The notes under the pieces are model-generated. The model worked only from the letters and a program-made list of their open reading frames with translations. It made no database searches and was not told the DNA's origin. A stretch of DNA of 64,000 nt from Izhakiella capsodis (GTDB lineage: Bacteria > Pseudomonadota > Gammaproteobacteria > Enterobacterales > Enterobacteriaceae), in contig NZ_FOVC01000009.1 in NCBI RefSeq assembly GCF_900115045.1, positions 62,001 through 126,000 on the forward strand, in the 5' to 3' direction. Shown piece after piece: positions 52,642-62,770 of the stretch (position 1 is the first letter of the stretch; each line of letters opens with the position of its first letter). The position numbers and the translations under genes were made by a program.

Positions 52642-53682
52642 ATGGAACTTGTAAAAGAAACGGAACTAACCAGGCGCGTATCCTGGGGCAGCATCATCGC
52701 CGGTGTTATAACGGCAATGGCGGTATCCCTGTTACTGACCACGCTGGGCACCAGCCTTGGGCTGTCAATGCTTTCACCTCAGTCCGAAGACATGATCAAT
52801 GGCGCAGATACGGCGGTTATGATTTGGTCAGTTATCTCAATCGTATTGAGCCTGGCCTGCGGTGGATTTGTGGCGGGCAGGCTGGCTGGTGTAGATGGAA
52901 CTATTCATGGCTTCCTGTCATGGGCCACCTCCCTGTTGGTTGCCTCGGTACTGGGCTTCGCCGCCGCTGGCAGCGTTCTGCATATGGCTGGAAGCGTAGT
53001 AGGCGCAACAGCTTCTGCCGCAGGTTCCGCCGTGAGTGGACTGGGCAGTGCAGCAGGTAAAGCCACAAGCGCAACGGCAGATATCGGCCAGAATATCGCT
53101 GACAGGCTTGGACTTAATACGCAACTCACTGCTTCGCAGACAGACAGTCAGGTTCTGAATGCCTTACGCAAAAGTAACATTAAGGAACTTCAGCCTGAGT
53201 ACCTGCAATCACAATTGCAAGCGGCAGGGAGCGACGTTGCAACTGCAGTTAAAGACCTGGCGGTAAACCCCGGCAACAGCGATGCCATTTTCAATGATCT
53301 GAGCAATAAATTGACCTCGCGGGGTGAAACGATCGGCAAGGGCGTAGACAGGAACGAGGTTAAAAAAGCGCTGGCGGAAAATACCCGTATGACGCCGGAA
53401 GAGGCTAACAAAGCCGTCGACAACTTTATTCAGGCACGTGACAAAACCGTTAAGGAAGTCGACGCGCGTATGGCGCAGCTTCAGACTAACCTCAATCAGG
53501 CGAAAGCACAGTATGCACAGTTCGTGCAGCAGGCTAAAGAAAAAGCGGATAACGCTGCTCACGCCGCTGCAAAAATTGCGCTGTGGTCATTCTTCGCCCT
53601 TCTGGTGGGCGCAGTCATCAGCGCACTGGCAGGTCTGTGGGGCGTGAACACTCACTCTTCACGCCGCAAAGTCCGGGCGTAA
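52642..53682 (+). CDS. Uncharacterised membrane protein with glycine/alanine-rich central helix
   Basis: 346 residues (MELVKETELTRRVSWGSIIAG). Three N-terminal hydrophobic segments (about residues 17-48, 62-85 and 92-120) lead into an Ala/Gly/Ser-rich stretch (MAGSVVGATASAAGSAVSGL). Then comes a soluble, heptad-like helical domain (about 150-315, e.g. ARMAQLQTNLNQAKAQYAQ), and finally a C-terminal membrane helix (WSFFALLVGAVISALAGLWG) with a basic tail. GGAG lies 6 bases before the chosen ATG; a second in-frame ATG is 12 bases upstream. Similar proteins exist in Erwinia, Pantoea and Pseudomonas without known function. A single-gene unit ended by a terminator; envelope-stress function would be a guess. 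Confidence 0.8.
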   Translation: MELVKETELTRRVSWGSIIAGVITAMAVSLLLTTLGTSLGLSMLSPQSEDMINGADTAVMIWSVISIVLSLACGGFVAGRLAGVDGTIHGFLSWATSLLVASVLGFAAAGSVLHMAGSVVGATASAAGSAVSGLGSAAGKATSATADIGQNIADRLGLNTQLTASQTDSQVLNALRKSNIKELQPEYLQSQLQAAGSDVATAVKDLAVNPGNSDAIFNDLSNKLTSRGETIGKGVDRNEVKKALAENTRMTPEEANKAVDNFIQARDKTVKEVDARMAQLQTNLNQAKAQYAQFVQQAKEKADNAAHAAAKIALWSFFALLVGAVISALAGLWGVNTHSSRRKVRA

Positions 53683-53763
53683 ACGACTGAATCGGATAGA
53701 ACCACGTGCTCTATCCGTTAGTCTTGCTTTTCGGCTGTCTGGACCCGCTTCGGGCCCTGTAAA

Positions 53764-53796
53764 AAAAGGCCTGCAGAGTCATCTGCGGGCCTTTTT
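53764..53796 (+). terminator. Intrinsic terminator after the membrane protein gene
   Basis: AAAAGGCCTGCAGA pairs with TCTGCGGGCCTTTTT (one G-T/mismatch) around GTCA, with a T-run. The remaining bases to 54017 contain no recognised gene. Confidence 0.8.
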
Positions 53797-54017
53797 GCTG
53801 GGAACAATAATTGTCCTGGATCCAGACACCGATCATTTGCTGGTGAGATAACCGGCAACAGATTTGCTTTATCAGATAACGCCAGCAAGTTGATTCACAG
53901 AGAGGCTGTTACAGGATGCCCATTTCCGTGCTGACGGTTTAGCCTTGTTGACTGAACCACAGGCCGCGAATGACTCAGGGGAGGTCATCGCCTCTTACTC
54001 CGTCATCAGGTCACCGT

Positions 54018-54677
54018 TTATGCGTGTGATTTTCTGATCTCTCCATCATTCAGAATAAAGGTCACCCGCCCACTCCAGAACTCCGCGATGAAAACATCCT
54101 CGCCATTTACCGATACCTTTTTCATCTCATCTTTAAGCCACCGGACATCTTTTTCAATCTCACTCAGTGCATGCTCCCTGGCTTTGCCATCTTTCATAAT
54201 GATAACCGAAGGCATTGCCGATCCCTCGCAGACAGCAGTGATCTGTCCGCTCGGCTCAATCTGCGCATAGACGATTTCCTGAAAGGAGTGGATCCCCTGC
54301 GTATGCAGCTGAGATGATACGTTCAGAATATCTATTTTGTTCTTCTTATTGGATATTGTCTCAATAAGAAACTTTCCTTTCTTGATGATGGGAATGGGCT
54401 GACCTATCGTTACACTGCGAAAGAAATGAACGTGCTTGCTTATCGCGTTAAGCAGAGAAATCAGACCGACGCCAATAAGAAGCACCAGGGTATATTGATA
54501 TAAAGGAATAACGTCACTGTAAATGACGCCGCCAATGATCCCACCCAGCACGAAGTTGCCGATAAAATCGATCGGTGTCATTTGCGACAACTGCGTTTTA
54601 CCCGACAAGTTAAGATGAGTGATGACGATAACAAAGCCGATGATGAACTTTACTAATACGTACCCATAATATTCCAT
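54018..54677 (-). CDS. YetF/DUF421 family membrane protein
   Basis: 219-residue protein with three N-terminal membrane helices (FIIGFVIVITHLNLSG, FVLGGIIGGVIYSD, YTLVLLIGVGLISLLNA) followed by the DUF421 cytosolic domain: GQPIPIIKKGKFLIETI and the QEIVYAQIEPSGQITAV strand region, matching the family. The family (YetF, YrbG, YkjA types) is widespread and poorly understood; B. subtilis members affect spore germination. The C-terminal 60 residues (HALSEIEKDVRWLKDEMKK) are typical of the longer subgroup. It starts 78 bases after the rhs stop on the same strand, where an immunity gene would normally be. Confidence 0.8.
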   Translation of the reverse strand: MEYYGYVLVKFIIGFVIVITHLNLSGKTQLSQMTPIDFIGNFVLGGIIGGVIYSDVIPLYQYTLVLLIGVGLISLLNAISKHVHFFRSVTIGQPIPIIKKGKFLIETISNKKNKIDILNVSSQLHTQGIHSFQEIVYAQIEPSGQITAVCEGSAMPSVIIMKDGKAREHALSEIEKDVRWLKDEMKKVSVNGEDVFIAEFWSGRVTFILNDGEIRKSHA

Positions 54678-54755
54678 GCTCTCATTTCTCCCTAAGAGGT
54701 AGCTAAACTAAGACGCTGCAAAGCACTTTCTGATAGAGCAATTTGCATCACCCTT

Positions 54756-57700
54756 TTAGTTTCCTGAGCCTTTAAACAATTTTGAAACATTATAAGCCCC
54801 TTTTGTCGCATTATTCCCAGCCTTGTTGAGCGTTTTGCTGACGTTTTTGCCAATATTTGAGGTTGAAGGCTGGAAGGTTTTGGCGTCACCGCCGAGCGGG
54901 CGGCTCGCACCCACCCTGACTTCTTCGGTGAATTTTCCAGTATATCCGGTAACCGGTGTGTTCAGATTATTGGCTAACTGCTGAGCCTGGGAAGCCGGGC
55001 CACCATACGCGCTGTAACAGCTTTGCATCGTAACCCGGTTAACATAGCCGCCCTCTTTATTAATCACGTTTTTTATCTGCTTTGTCAGCGAAGCGCCAGA
55101 TGCCAGTCGATCGGTCTGCGTCGCAAAGGGAGCCCCATGCGTTTTGATGGTTAAATTCTTGGTTTTTGTATCGAACTCATAGCTGGCTTTACCTATCGAT
55201 CCCTGACTGAAGCTTGAATCGCCTGAAACTCCTGACGTATTCATCAGCCCCAGTGGATCAACCCAGACGGTAGGGTTAGGAGCATACTGATAAGAGTTTT
55301 CTCCACCAGCGAGGCCCAGCGGGTCCTGAGAGATAAAACGACCAGTATCCGGGTCGTAATAGCGATAGCGGTTATAGTGTAGTCCGCTCTCTTCATCATA
55401 ATACTGCCCCTGGAAGCGCAAAGACTGTGCCGGCGATGCGTCCTTGTTTTTCTGCGACCGATCATGAATACGCGTTTTACCCCATGCCATATAACCGGTG
55501 CGCCAGACGATCTTACCCTCTGACGAGGTCATCTCACGCGGGGTGCCAATCTGATCGGTATGATAATAGTAAATTTCCGGCTCCATACTGGCACGCTGAA
55601 CAATCTGTGCCAGCGGGATGAAGCTGGCTGGGGGATACAAATAAATCCTTGTCTGATCGGTTTGGGTTTCATTCACCAGACGATCTTCATCCCATAAAAA
55701 CATCACCGTGTTATCCTGATGCTTTTTATAAATCCTGCGCCCCAGCGCATCGTAGCCATATACCGTGGTTTGCTGCCTGCCGTTACTGATCATCGTTAAG
55801 CGTTCAAGCTGATGTTCAGGATCGTAGTACAGATAAAGGTGCTTGCCATCGCCGGTAATTTTTTCCTGAAGGTTACCGTAGCGATCGTAACGATAATGAT
55901 TGTTTTGGTAGCGTATCAGGCGATTATTCATCACCCTATTTTCACTCGTTGAAACGCCAGGTTCTACCGGATTACCCGCGGGATCGAACGAAAAGCACTC
56001 ACTGCCCGCGCTGATCAGTCTGTCCTGAGAGTCATATCGATACTGCGTCACCCCCTCATACTGATCATGCATCAATTGCAAATTACCGGCCTTATCATAT
56101 TGATAATGACGCGAGATAACTGGCGCAGAGAAGTCTGAGACGGCGTCTGCTGCAACGTGCTGGGTGGTGAGTTGTCCTATGGGGCTATAACTAAAATGAC
56201 TGCTTAAGAGGCCCTGGCTGCGGAAAACTTCACGATGCATCTTATCTCGTTCCATCATGCAAACGGGCTTCCCGTCAAGGTTGATCTGCAGTAAATGGCC
56301 CGACCCATAATAGAGGTAATCAATTCGCTTACCATCGGGAAGCAGGGTCTGACTACGCTGACCATGACTGGCGTACTGGTGCTGAAGAGTCTGACTTTTA
56401 CCCATAGTTTCGCTGGTCTCCGACACCAACTGGTTGAGCGCATTGTAGCGGCGCGTGACCGTACTATGGCTATTTCTGGCCAGGATCAAAAAACCGGCTG
56501 CATTGTAATCAAAATAGCTATGTGCCGAAGTGTTCTGTGCTGCGTTCCTGATGATTTTCTCAATGATAAGGCCCTGATCATTGTAACGGAAGGTGGTCAA
56601 TATCCCCGGGGCGTTCGGGTCGCACGCAGTGGCAGAAGCGGGGCTGCCATATTCCGTTTTTTCAATCAGTTTGCCAGCAGCGTCATACCGGTAGCCTGTC
56701 ACCCCATTATCAAAGCCTTTCTCCCGCAGAATATTATCGTTGTTATCATACTCTATGTGATAATCAGCAGCGTTTTCATTGGTGAGTTTCACCAGCCGAC
56801 GAGCGGCATCATAGTGATAACTAAAATTTTCGTTGTGAGAGTTGATGCGTTTTAGCGGGAGTCCATCCAAGTCGAGTTGCCAGACGGTCTGCGCTCCGAG
56901 AACATTACGGCGCTCCGTCAGGCGTCCATATTGATCATAGGCGTTGTATTCACCAGAACCATCAGCAAACAAGCTTGAAAGCCGTTTTCCCTGCGCGTTA
57001 TACGTTACGATGGTTTGCGTACCATCCGGAAACTTAAGTGTTGTCACGCGCCCCTCATGTTGATAGGTCAGACGGGTGACATAGCCGGAACAGTCAGTCC
57101 AGGAAACCAGCTGACCTTCCGCGTTATAGCGCATCTGACAACGTATAACGTCTTCACATGTAATCGCCGTGGTCAATCCCCTGTTATTGAAAAGATAGTC
57201 TGTTCTCTGCCCCAATGGATTAATCACGCTCATCGCGTTGTCTTCAGTGCAATATTCATAGTGCGTAGTCTGTTGCATTACGTCAGTTATCGCGCTCAGA
57301 CGCTGTCGGTTGTCATAACGAAAGGTTGTCCGGTTACCTGCGGTATCGGTCCGTGAAGTCAGTTTGCCATACGGTTCATAAGTATGATGGGTTTGCCCTC
57401 CTCCAGGTAAGGCAAACGTGACAGGCCGGCCGAGGGTATCCAGCGTTGCCTGGGTTGTCTGTCCATTAGCGTCGACAAAGCCAATAAAAGCCCGAGCGCT
57501 GTTGTACTGATAGTGCGTAACCCGTCCTAAAGGATCGGTGACCCGGGTTTCACCGTCGGAATAATCAAATCGCCAGACTTGTCCCAGATTGGTGGTATGG
57601 CGAACAACTTTGCCTTTCGGCGTGTAGATGTCATATTCGTAGCGGGCAATCAGCCCGCCGGGTTGCCGGTGTTCAGTAAGTATATGATTGGTATAACGGA

Positions 57701-59078
57701 ATTCGCGACAAATCTGTCCTTGAGCATCGAGGACACTAATCAGATCACCTTCATCTGAATAGCCGTAGCTTACCTGCGTTTCTGTAGAGCAATCCTTTTC
57801 CTGTTTTTTCATTAAAATAACCTTTTGTAACCGATGTACCTGCTGGCCGTCAGGCAGAGAGAGGGTAATGAATGCCAGTTTCAACCAGCGACCCGCCGCA
57901 TCCTGTATCATATGGGGCAACCCGGCATCATCATAAAAGAGACGTATAAGATTGCCGTTGGCGTCCTCAATTCCAGTCAGGGGTAAATAGAGCGCTCTTT
58001 CTCCCTGCGGATCCTCTTCCCCTGCGGCCAACGGCGAAAACAGGTATCGCAACCGGCAATCTGACGTTGTAACACAGTAGCGACCATTATCTTCGCGCGA
58101 GAAAAAGAGCTGCTCATGGCGGTCAAAATGGCTTTGTCCTGCCCTAAGAATGGGAAGGTGAAAGACGCGCCCCTGGCTGTCAATTAACCTCATTCCATCA
58201 GTTTGGCGCAGTAAGCGCCAGCTGAAAGGCAAAGACCATCCCTGCCCGAGCCAGCCGTTACCTGTCTGATCGGAAAAGTAACTGCGCTGCCAGAACAACG
58301 ATAAAGGTGCGGATAACACAAAATCCAGCTCAGCCTCACCCGTAAGAAATTTGATCCCTGAAATGGGGTTTACCGGATGACCAGCTCCGGGACAATCTTT
58401 CTCCACTTGCTTATTTTTACTATCCTTAACCGCAATGCCATCCTCTTCAGCTTTTCCCTGCGTTGATGCATCACCGGTTTTCTTTTCTGCATTCTTCACC
58501 GCCTGTTTTTCCTCGGTCTTTACGATCTCTTTTTCAGACGTTTTTAGCGCCCCTTTTTCTGCTGTTTTCGTCGTTTCCTTCAAAGCACCCTTTTCAAGCT
58601 GTTTTAATGCTGTTTTTTCAGCCTGTTCTAATCCCACTTTTTCCGCCGTTTTTATCACCGCTTTACTGACTGCCATGCCGCCTTTTACGCTATATTTAGT
58701 GATTTTAGCTCCGGTACCAACCCCAGGCACAAGGTCCAAGGCAGCGGAACCTAGTGAAATCGCAGCTTGTTCATAATTACCTTCCTCGGCATAAAGGGCA
58801 GCATTCGCACCATCAAACACGGCACCTACCTCGGGAATGCCCCCTGCCAAATCTAAACCGGTATGAACATAATCCTTTATTTTATCGAAGGCTTTCTTCT
58901 CTTCATTTTTATAAAATCCCCAACCGATTAGTAATAGCTCTAGCGGATTATGCCCACTCGCTGAAACATTTGGTTTTGGCTCATTGATCAGTACGCCTGC
59001 GGTATTTCCCGAGGAAGAGAATTCAGGAGATTTTGAGGCAATCTCCAAAAGATTGAAAGCTTGGTTTTCATTAATCAT
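54756..59078 (-). CDS. Rhs family polymorphic toxin (orphan, no PAAR)
   Basis: 1440 residues. Residues 1-135: N-terminal region without PAAR but with a Gly/Ala-rich hydrophobic stretch (GLDLAGGIPEVGAVFDGANA). Residues about 140-205: Lys/Glu/Thr-rich quasi-repeats (EKGALKETTKTAEKGALKTS). From about 225: DUF6531-like start (CPGAGHPVNPISGIKF) and about 1000 residues of YD/RHS repeats forming the cocoon shell. Residues about 1170-1278: the core ending YHTDQIGTPREMT, LRFQGQYYDEESGLHYNRYR, YYDPDTGRFISQDPLGLAGG and PTVWVDPLGL, where autoproteolysis frees the toxin. Residues 1279-1440: variable toxin with THGAP and QSCYSA motifs. No vgrG, EagR chaperone or other T6SS gene is nearby, and no typical immunity gene follows. 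Confidence 0.92.
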   Translation of the reverse strand: MINENQAFNLLEIASKSPEFSSSGNTAGVLINEPKPNVSASGHNPLELLLIGWGFYKNEEKKAFDKIKDYVHTGLDLAGGIPEVGAVFDGANAALYAEEGNYEQAAISLGSAALDLVPGVGTGAKITKYSVKGGMAVSKAVIKTAEKVGLEQAEKTALKQLEKGALKETTKTAEKGALKTSEKEIVKTEEKQAVKNAEKKTGDASTQGKAEEDGIAVKDSKNKQVEKDCPGAGHPVNPISGIKFLTGEAELDFVLSAPLSLFWQRSYFSDQTGNGWLGQGWSLPFSWRLLRQTDGMRLIDSQGRVFHLPILRAGQSHFDRHEQLFFSREDNGRYCVTTSDCRLRYLFSPLAAGEEDPQGERALYLPLTGIEDANGNLIRLFYDDAGLPHMIQDAAGRWLKLAFITLSLPDGQQVHRLQKVILMKKQEKDCSTETQVSYGYSDEGDLISVLDAQGQICREFRYTNHILTEHRQPGGLIARYEYDIYTPKGKVVRHTTNLGQVWRFDYSDGETRVTDPLGRVTHYQYNSARAFIGFVDANGQTTQATLDTLGRPVTFALPGGGQTHHTYEPYGKLTSRTDTAGNRTTFRYDNRQRLSAITDVMQQTTHYEYCTEDNAMSVINPLGQRTDYLFNNRGLTTAITCEDVIRCQMRYNAEGQLVSWTDCSGYVTRLTYQHEGRVTTLKFPDGTQTIVTYNAQGKRLSSLFADGSGEYNAYDQYGRLTERRNVLGAQTVWQLDLDGLPLKRINSHNENFSYHYDAARRLVKLTNENAADYHIEYDNNDNILREKGFDNGVTGYRYDAAGKLIEKTEYGSPASATACDPNAPGILTTFRYNDQGLIIEKIIRNAAQNTSAHSYFDYNAAGFLILARNSHSTVTRRYNALNQLVSETSETMGKSQTLQHQYASHGQRSQTLLPDGKRIDYLYYGSGHLLQINLDGKPVCMMERDKMHREVFRSQGLLSSHFSYSPIGQLTTQHVAADAVSDFSAPVISRHYQYDKAGNLQLMHDQYEGVTQYRYDSQDRLISAGSECFSFDPAGNPVEPGVSTSENRVMNNRLIRYQNNHYRYDRYGNLQEKITGDGKHLYLYYDPEHQLERLTMISNGRQQTTVYGYDALGRRIYKKHQDNTVMFLWDEDRLVNETQTDQTRIYLYPPASFIPLAQIVQRASMEPEIYYYHTDQIGTPREMTSSEGKIVWRTGYMAWGKTRIHDRSQKNKDASPAQSLRFQGQYYDEESGLHYNRYRYYDPDTGRFISQDPLGLAGGENSYQYAPNPTVWVDPLGLMNTSGVSGDSSFSQGSIGKASYEFDTKTKNLTIKTHGAPFATQTDRLASGASLTKQIKNVINKEGGYVNRVTMQSCYSAYGGPASQAQQLANNLNTPVTGYTGKFTEEVRVGASRPLGGDAKTFQPSTSNIGKNVSKTLNKAGNNATKGAYNVSKLFKGSGN

Positions 59079-59210
59079 CGGTTTTCCTATTCATGTCACC
59101 ATAAAAATGCGACGCGGCGGACATCGAAAGATGATGTAAATTTTCTTTCTCTGACTGGCTGGCGTTACCTCTTTTTGGGAGAAACTTTTTTCAGGTCCTG
59201 CTGTTCAAGA

Positions 59211-59555
59211 TTAAATTACTGTCAATCTATCCATGAGAATAAATACGCTCAGCAATATTAAAATCTTGAATATATTCTCGCTTGGGACTGTTCTCCACTG
59301 ATGAGTATCACCGACAGCGCGAACATGAAGATAATGCGTATCCGTATTAACTGATATCATCTGATGAAGATGATCAGCATATAAAAAAAACCAGAAAACT
59401 CTACTGTACATGATTAACCGTTGAATAAAGCCACGATCGACTTCTCCTAAGTGAGCAGCGTAGTTGAGTATCGAATCACACTGATTAAGCCCTTTACCAT
59501 AAACATCAAAATACGTCATTATGCCCTTGAATGATGCGTCATAGTCTAGAACCAC
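59211..59555 (-). CDS. Hypothetical protein upstream of rhs, possible membrane protein
   Basis: 114-codon frame starting at GTG (VVLDYDASFKGIMTYF) with a weak GGATAA upstream and ending in a hydrophobic helix (IFKILILLSVFILMDR). A second hydrophobic stretch (LIMYSRVFWFFLYAD) lies in the middle. It sits 132 bases before rhs on the same strand, where EagR chaperones (DUF1795) are often found, but it does not look like one. AT-rich and unrecognised; may be a decayed gene. Confidence 0.35.
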   Translation of the reverse strand: MVLDYDASFKGIMTYFDVYGKGLNQCDSILNYAAHLGEVDRGFIQRLIMYSRVFWFFLYADHLHQMISVNTDTHYLHVRAVGDTHQWRTVPSENIFKILILLSVFILMDRLTVI

Positions 59556-60404
59556 TTATCCAATATGGAGATAAATATACCAACCGAATTAAACTGTAAT
59601 TTTTATCTTAATCACCAGACAGATTAAAGGCTAACGTTTTTTTAAGTCACGATCACCATAAATTAAATAAAGATTTTTATTTAAGAAATACGTCAGAGAT
59701 AATAAAGACATAATGCTGGTATTTTATTAAATATAAAGCAAATCAGAACCTAGCCAGTCATGAAATTTTCTCATTAACAGATCGCGATTAAGGTCATTGG
59801 CAAAGAGATAATGTGCCAGCTTATATGAGCGTAGAGCGGCGCCCTTTCTAATACCGTTGATGCGTGAGTTGTAACCCGACGTCCAATACAATCACGATCA
59901 TTAAGATGAATAAATGACGGAGCCAGGGTGATGCGATGTCTCTGTAGAAAAGTTGCTGCAGGCTCAATATTTCAGGTTGTTAACCTATCGTTGAACGAAA
60001 AAGTATATTAACAGTTAAGCGAAAAACACCTTTTCAAACTGAACACCAGAAGCAGCGAATAGAGTGAAATAGTGAGCATACTGGATTCGAAGACGATAAT
60101 CACATTCACTATGACCGGAGGCTGCCCTGGGGATTATCAGATAACGGCTTCGCTCATCGCATCATTATAGAAAAGCCAACATTCATAGCGCTGGCTACAC
60201 CTGCAGCAGTGCCGTTTTGGTCAGAAACCCGTTGGGCCTAATCGCGTTTAAACTCTGCGCTGAAATTTCATCTTTCAATACAGGCACCGACTATATACTT
60301 GAGCACGTATTCTCTCAGCTCGAAGCGCAGAATTCAGCATGAGGCTACACAGTACTCGGCTCAAACCTCCTTCGGAGATTCTCATTCTTTTCTGACCACA
60401 AACC
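59556..60404. other. Intergenic region between the rhs island and tRNA-Pro
   Basis: About 850 bases without a supported gene. AT-rich to 59760, then mixed. I searched for copies of the tRNA 3' end (att-type repeats) and for integrase motifs and found none. This is the 3' side of the tRNA, the usual integration side for islands. Confidence 0.4.
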
Positions 60405-60433
60405 AAAAAACCTGCTTTTTTAAGCAGGTTTTA
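60405..60433 (-). terminator. Terminator of tRNA-Pro
   Basis: AAAACCTGCTT and AAGCAGGTTTT pair around a TTTT loop; on the minus strand this lies directly after the tRNA CCA end and is followed by a T-run (the plus-strand A-run). Confidence 0.85.
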
Positions 60434-60438
60434 CTATC

Positions 60439-60515
<77 letters not shown>

Positions 60516-60699
60516 ATGGGGGCGGATATTACTGCCAGCCAGGCTCGTCCGTCAAGGGTTTTAACGCGCCTGAACGCCGTTTGCCTGGAAACGCAGCGGA
60601 GATACTTCAGGCCAGAAAGCAGCCCACGCCCTGAAAAAATTCACCGTACTTTTGTCATCGGCGGTGACTGATTGTTAGCAGGCGGCGCGAGGCCATTAT

Positions 60700-61320
60700 T
60701 TATCTGATTAGTGACCCCAGCCGGCGAGATATAGCCAGATAACCCATGATGGTATCAAACAATTCGGCATGTCGATGAGTCACACCGGCGCGCTGCTGCG
60801 CTTTCAGCCTGTCGAAGGCACTTTCCTTATTGACCTTCGCCAGCCAGGTGTCATAAGAACAGAAAATCATCGGGACGCAGAACTGCTCCGTCGGTGCCAT
60901 ATTACGAGGTGTGCCGTGGAAATACATATTATCGCTAATGGATTCGCCATGATCGACGGTGTAGAACACTATCGCCTATTTATCATGTAGCTGGTCGATA
61001 CTGCTACCCAGCATAATGTCAGCGTAGGGTAGCGAATCATCCTATACGTTGACCAGCTGTTATTTCGTACAGACGTCATCCACACTCAGGCATTCAGGCT
61101 GATAACGGACAAAACTACGCGGTAGCGATGATAGTACAGATAATTCAGCCTCTGGTATGAAGAATAACCAGAAGCTTGCCCCCAGGATGACGATCGACAT
61201 AGGCTATTAATTCCGGGACCAGCAGCATGTCATCAACCGATTTGCACGGGTTACGCTTTTCAGCGCCGATCTGCTCGCGAAAGGCGTAACTATCAACATC
61301 AGTGTTGTTATAAAACCAGA
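60700..61320 (-). pseudogene. eptB: Lipid A/Kdo phosphoethanolamine transferase relic (EptB-like)
   Basis: Only the C-terminal half of the catalytic domain remains, with many stops and frame changes. Read leftward: WFYNNTDVDSYAFREQIGAE near 61310-61250, LVPELIAYVDRHPGGKLLVI near 61220-61160 (followed by a stop where relatives read HTKGSHYNYT), and FYTVDHGESISDNMYFHGTP with the zinc-site D-H-G-E at about 60910-60967. It ends in RHAELFDTIMGYLAI. These match the YhjW/EptB alkaline-phosphatase-like fold. The N-terminal membrane domain is gone. Synteny with proK supports eptB rather than eptA. Confidence 0.8.
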
Positions 61321-61424
61321 CTTAACGTAATCCATTCGGAGAAGGTTACCAAGTTAAGTGAGTTGGTTACCGAAGATTATTGGAATAAGAAACATCTCAT
61401 CGCATATTTAAGAATTCAAAAATT

Positions 61425-61974
61425 TTATTTAATAAGAAATTTTTTCTGAAAAAGTGAATGCCGGAAAGCTTTCGGTATCAAACCATCAAGAGATAATATA
61501 TGCTTATGATAATAATAAATATATATAATCAGAGCAAAGGTAACGTTGATCAAAGCCTTTTCCTTTTCCGTATCTACGGGCAGATAAACCTCCTCACCGT
61601 CAATTTTTTTAATTTTTACGGTGGGAACATTAGCTTCTGAATGAGCAAGTGTACGCTGCTGAATTTCATCTTCTGGATTATCCGCTAATCCGTTCAGAAG
61701 GATAGATAAGGCTACATTACTTGCCAGTTAATTTGGCATCTCTTAGAGGCGTCACCAACAATCCGTTGCAAATATATCGCTTAATATCCCAATCCACCCT
61801 CACAATCTTACAGTTATCACTCGTATTTATCTCAGCTTTCAGGGCATAAATGCTCTCCTCTCTATATAGTTCTATGGCAAAGAAATCTGCGCCCTGCTGA
61901 TGATGCCTCGATGGCGGAATGCGTGATAAGAAAGATAAAGCGGTATAACTTGTTCGCAGGATAGATACTTTCAT
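61425..61974 (-). pseudogene. Unrecognised secreted-type ORFs in two overlapping frames
   Basis: First frame (61717-61974, 85 codons): MKVSILRTSYTALSFL, a signal-peptide-like start, then ADFFAIELYREESIYALKAE. Second frame (61425-61727, open without an ATG): NVALSILLNGLADNPEDEIQ ... VKIKKIDGEEVYLPVDTEKE, with protein-like composition. They overlap by 11 bases, suggesting either one gene split by a frameshift or two coupled genes. No family recognised. AT-rich. Confidence 0.3.
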
Positions 61975-62195
61975 CCTCTACCAGAACAGATGGTTATTTA
62001 TTTTCCGACAATGATCTGATTTCTGCCAGAATAAGGTATTTATCAAAATAATTTAAGATATCCGTAGTGTTGGCTATCAGCCTGCTGTCTGCATTATCTA
62101 TACTATCTGTAGCTTCTTTACAGAGTTTTCAGATGCTATTCAGATAATTCCACCTGGTTGATGGAACTGGAATACCTGGTTTTTATGATTGCATT

Positions 62196-62537
62196 TCAGG
62201 GCGAGAAGTAAATGAAAGAGCTGAAAAATAATCCTATCAGAAAGTTTTCCTTTACTGAGTCACACAGTAAATCCTGAAAGATATTTTCTTTATTTTTTTC
62301 AATATTTTTTACTTCAGTGATTTCATCATGGTACTGAGAGTACCAGTCTGCAATACCATTAGCGTTCTCATTAATTCCATTTTTCCAGCTGTGAAAAAAA
62401 TAAAAAGTGGGTGTAAAATAAAATCTCACCTTACTTTTAAAATACCCTCTGCTACAGCTGACTGGATGACAGAGAACAGGACTCCAGGAAGGATATTTTC
62501 TGATGTTACGCTACCGGGCATAAGCGTATATCCCTGA
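62196..62537 (-). pseudogene. Unrecognised AT-rich ORF fragments
   Basis: A frame of 77 codons with GTG start (62196-62429; NGINENANGIADWYSQYHDE, then a hydrophobic end LIGLFFSSFIYF). It is preceded by a 31-codon ATG frame (MPGSVTSENILPGVLFSVIQ) that overlaps its start. The two may be parts of one frameshifted gene. No family or SD recognised. Confidence 0.25.
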
Positions 62538-62770
62538 GTGGAGGAACAATACTTTTAGATGAGAAAAATATCAATAATTCTTATTGAGAATCATATCAAT
62601 GAGTGCTTATTTAATATCGGGCGGCACAAACGTGCCACGGCCAGACCACATAAAAAGTAGCCGGGTAACATATATTTTTCATCATGTTACCTGGCCATAT
62701 CTGCTAAAGAAAGCGTTAAAATGACAGCGAATCAACGTATTCGCCGCTATCTGGCTTTATCCCTGTTACC

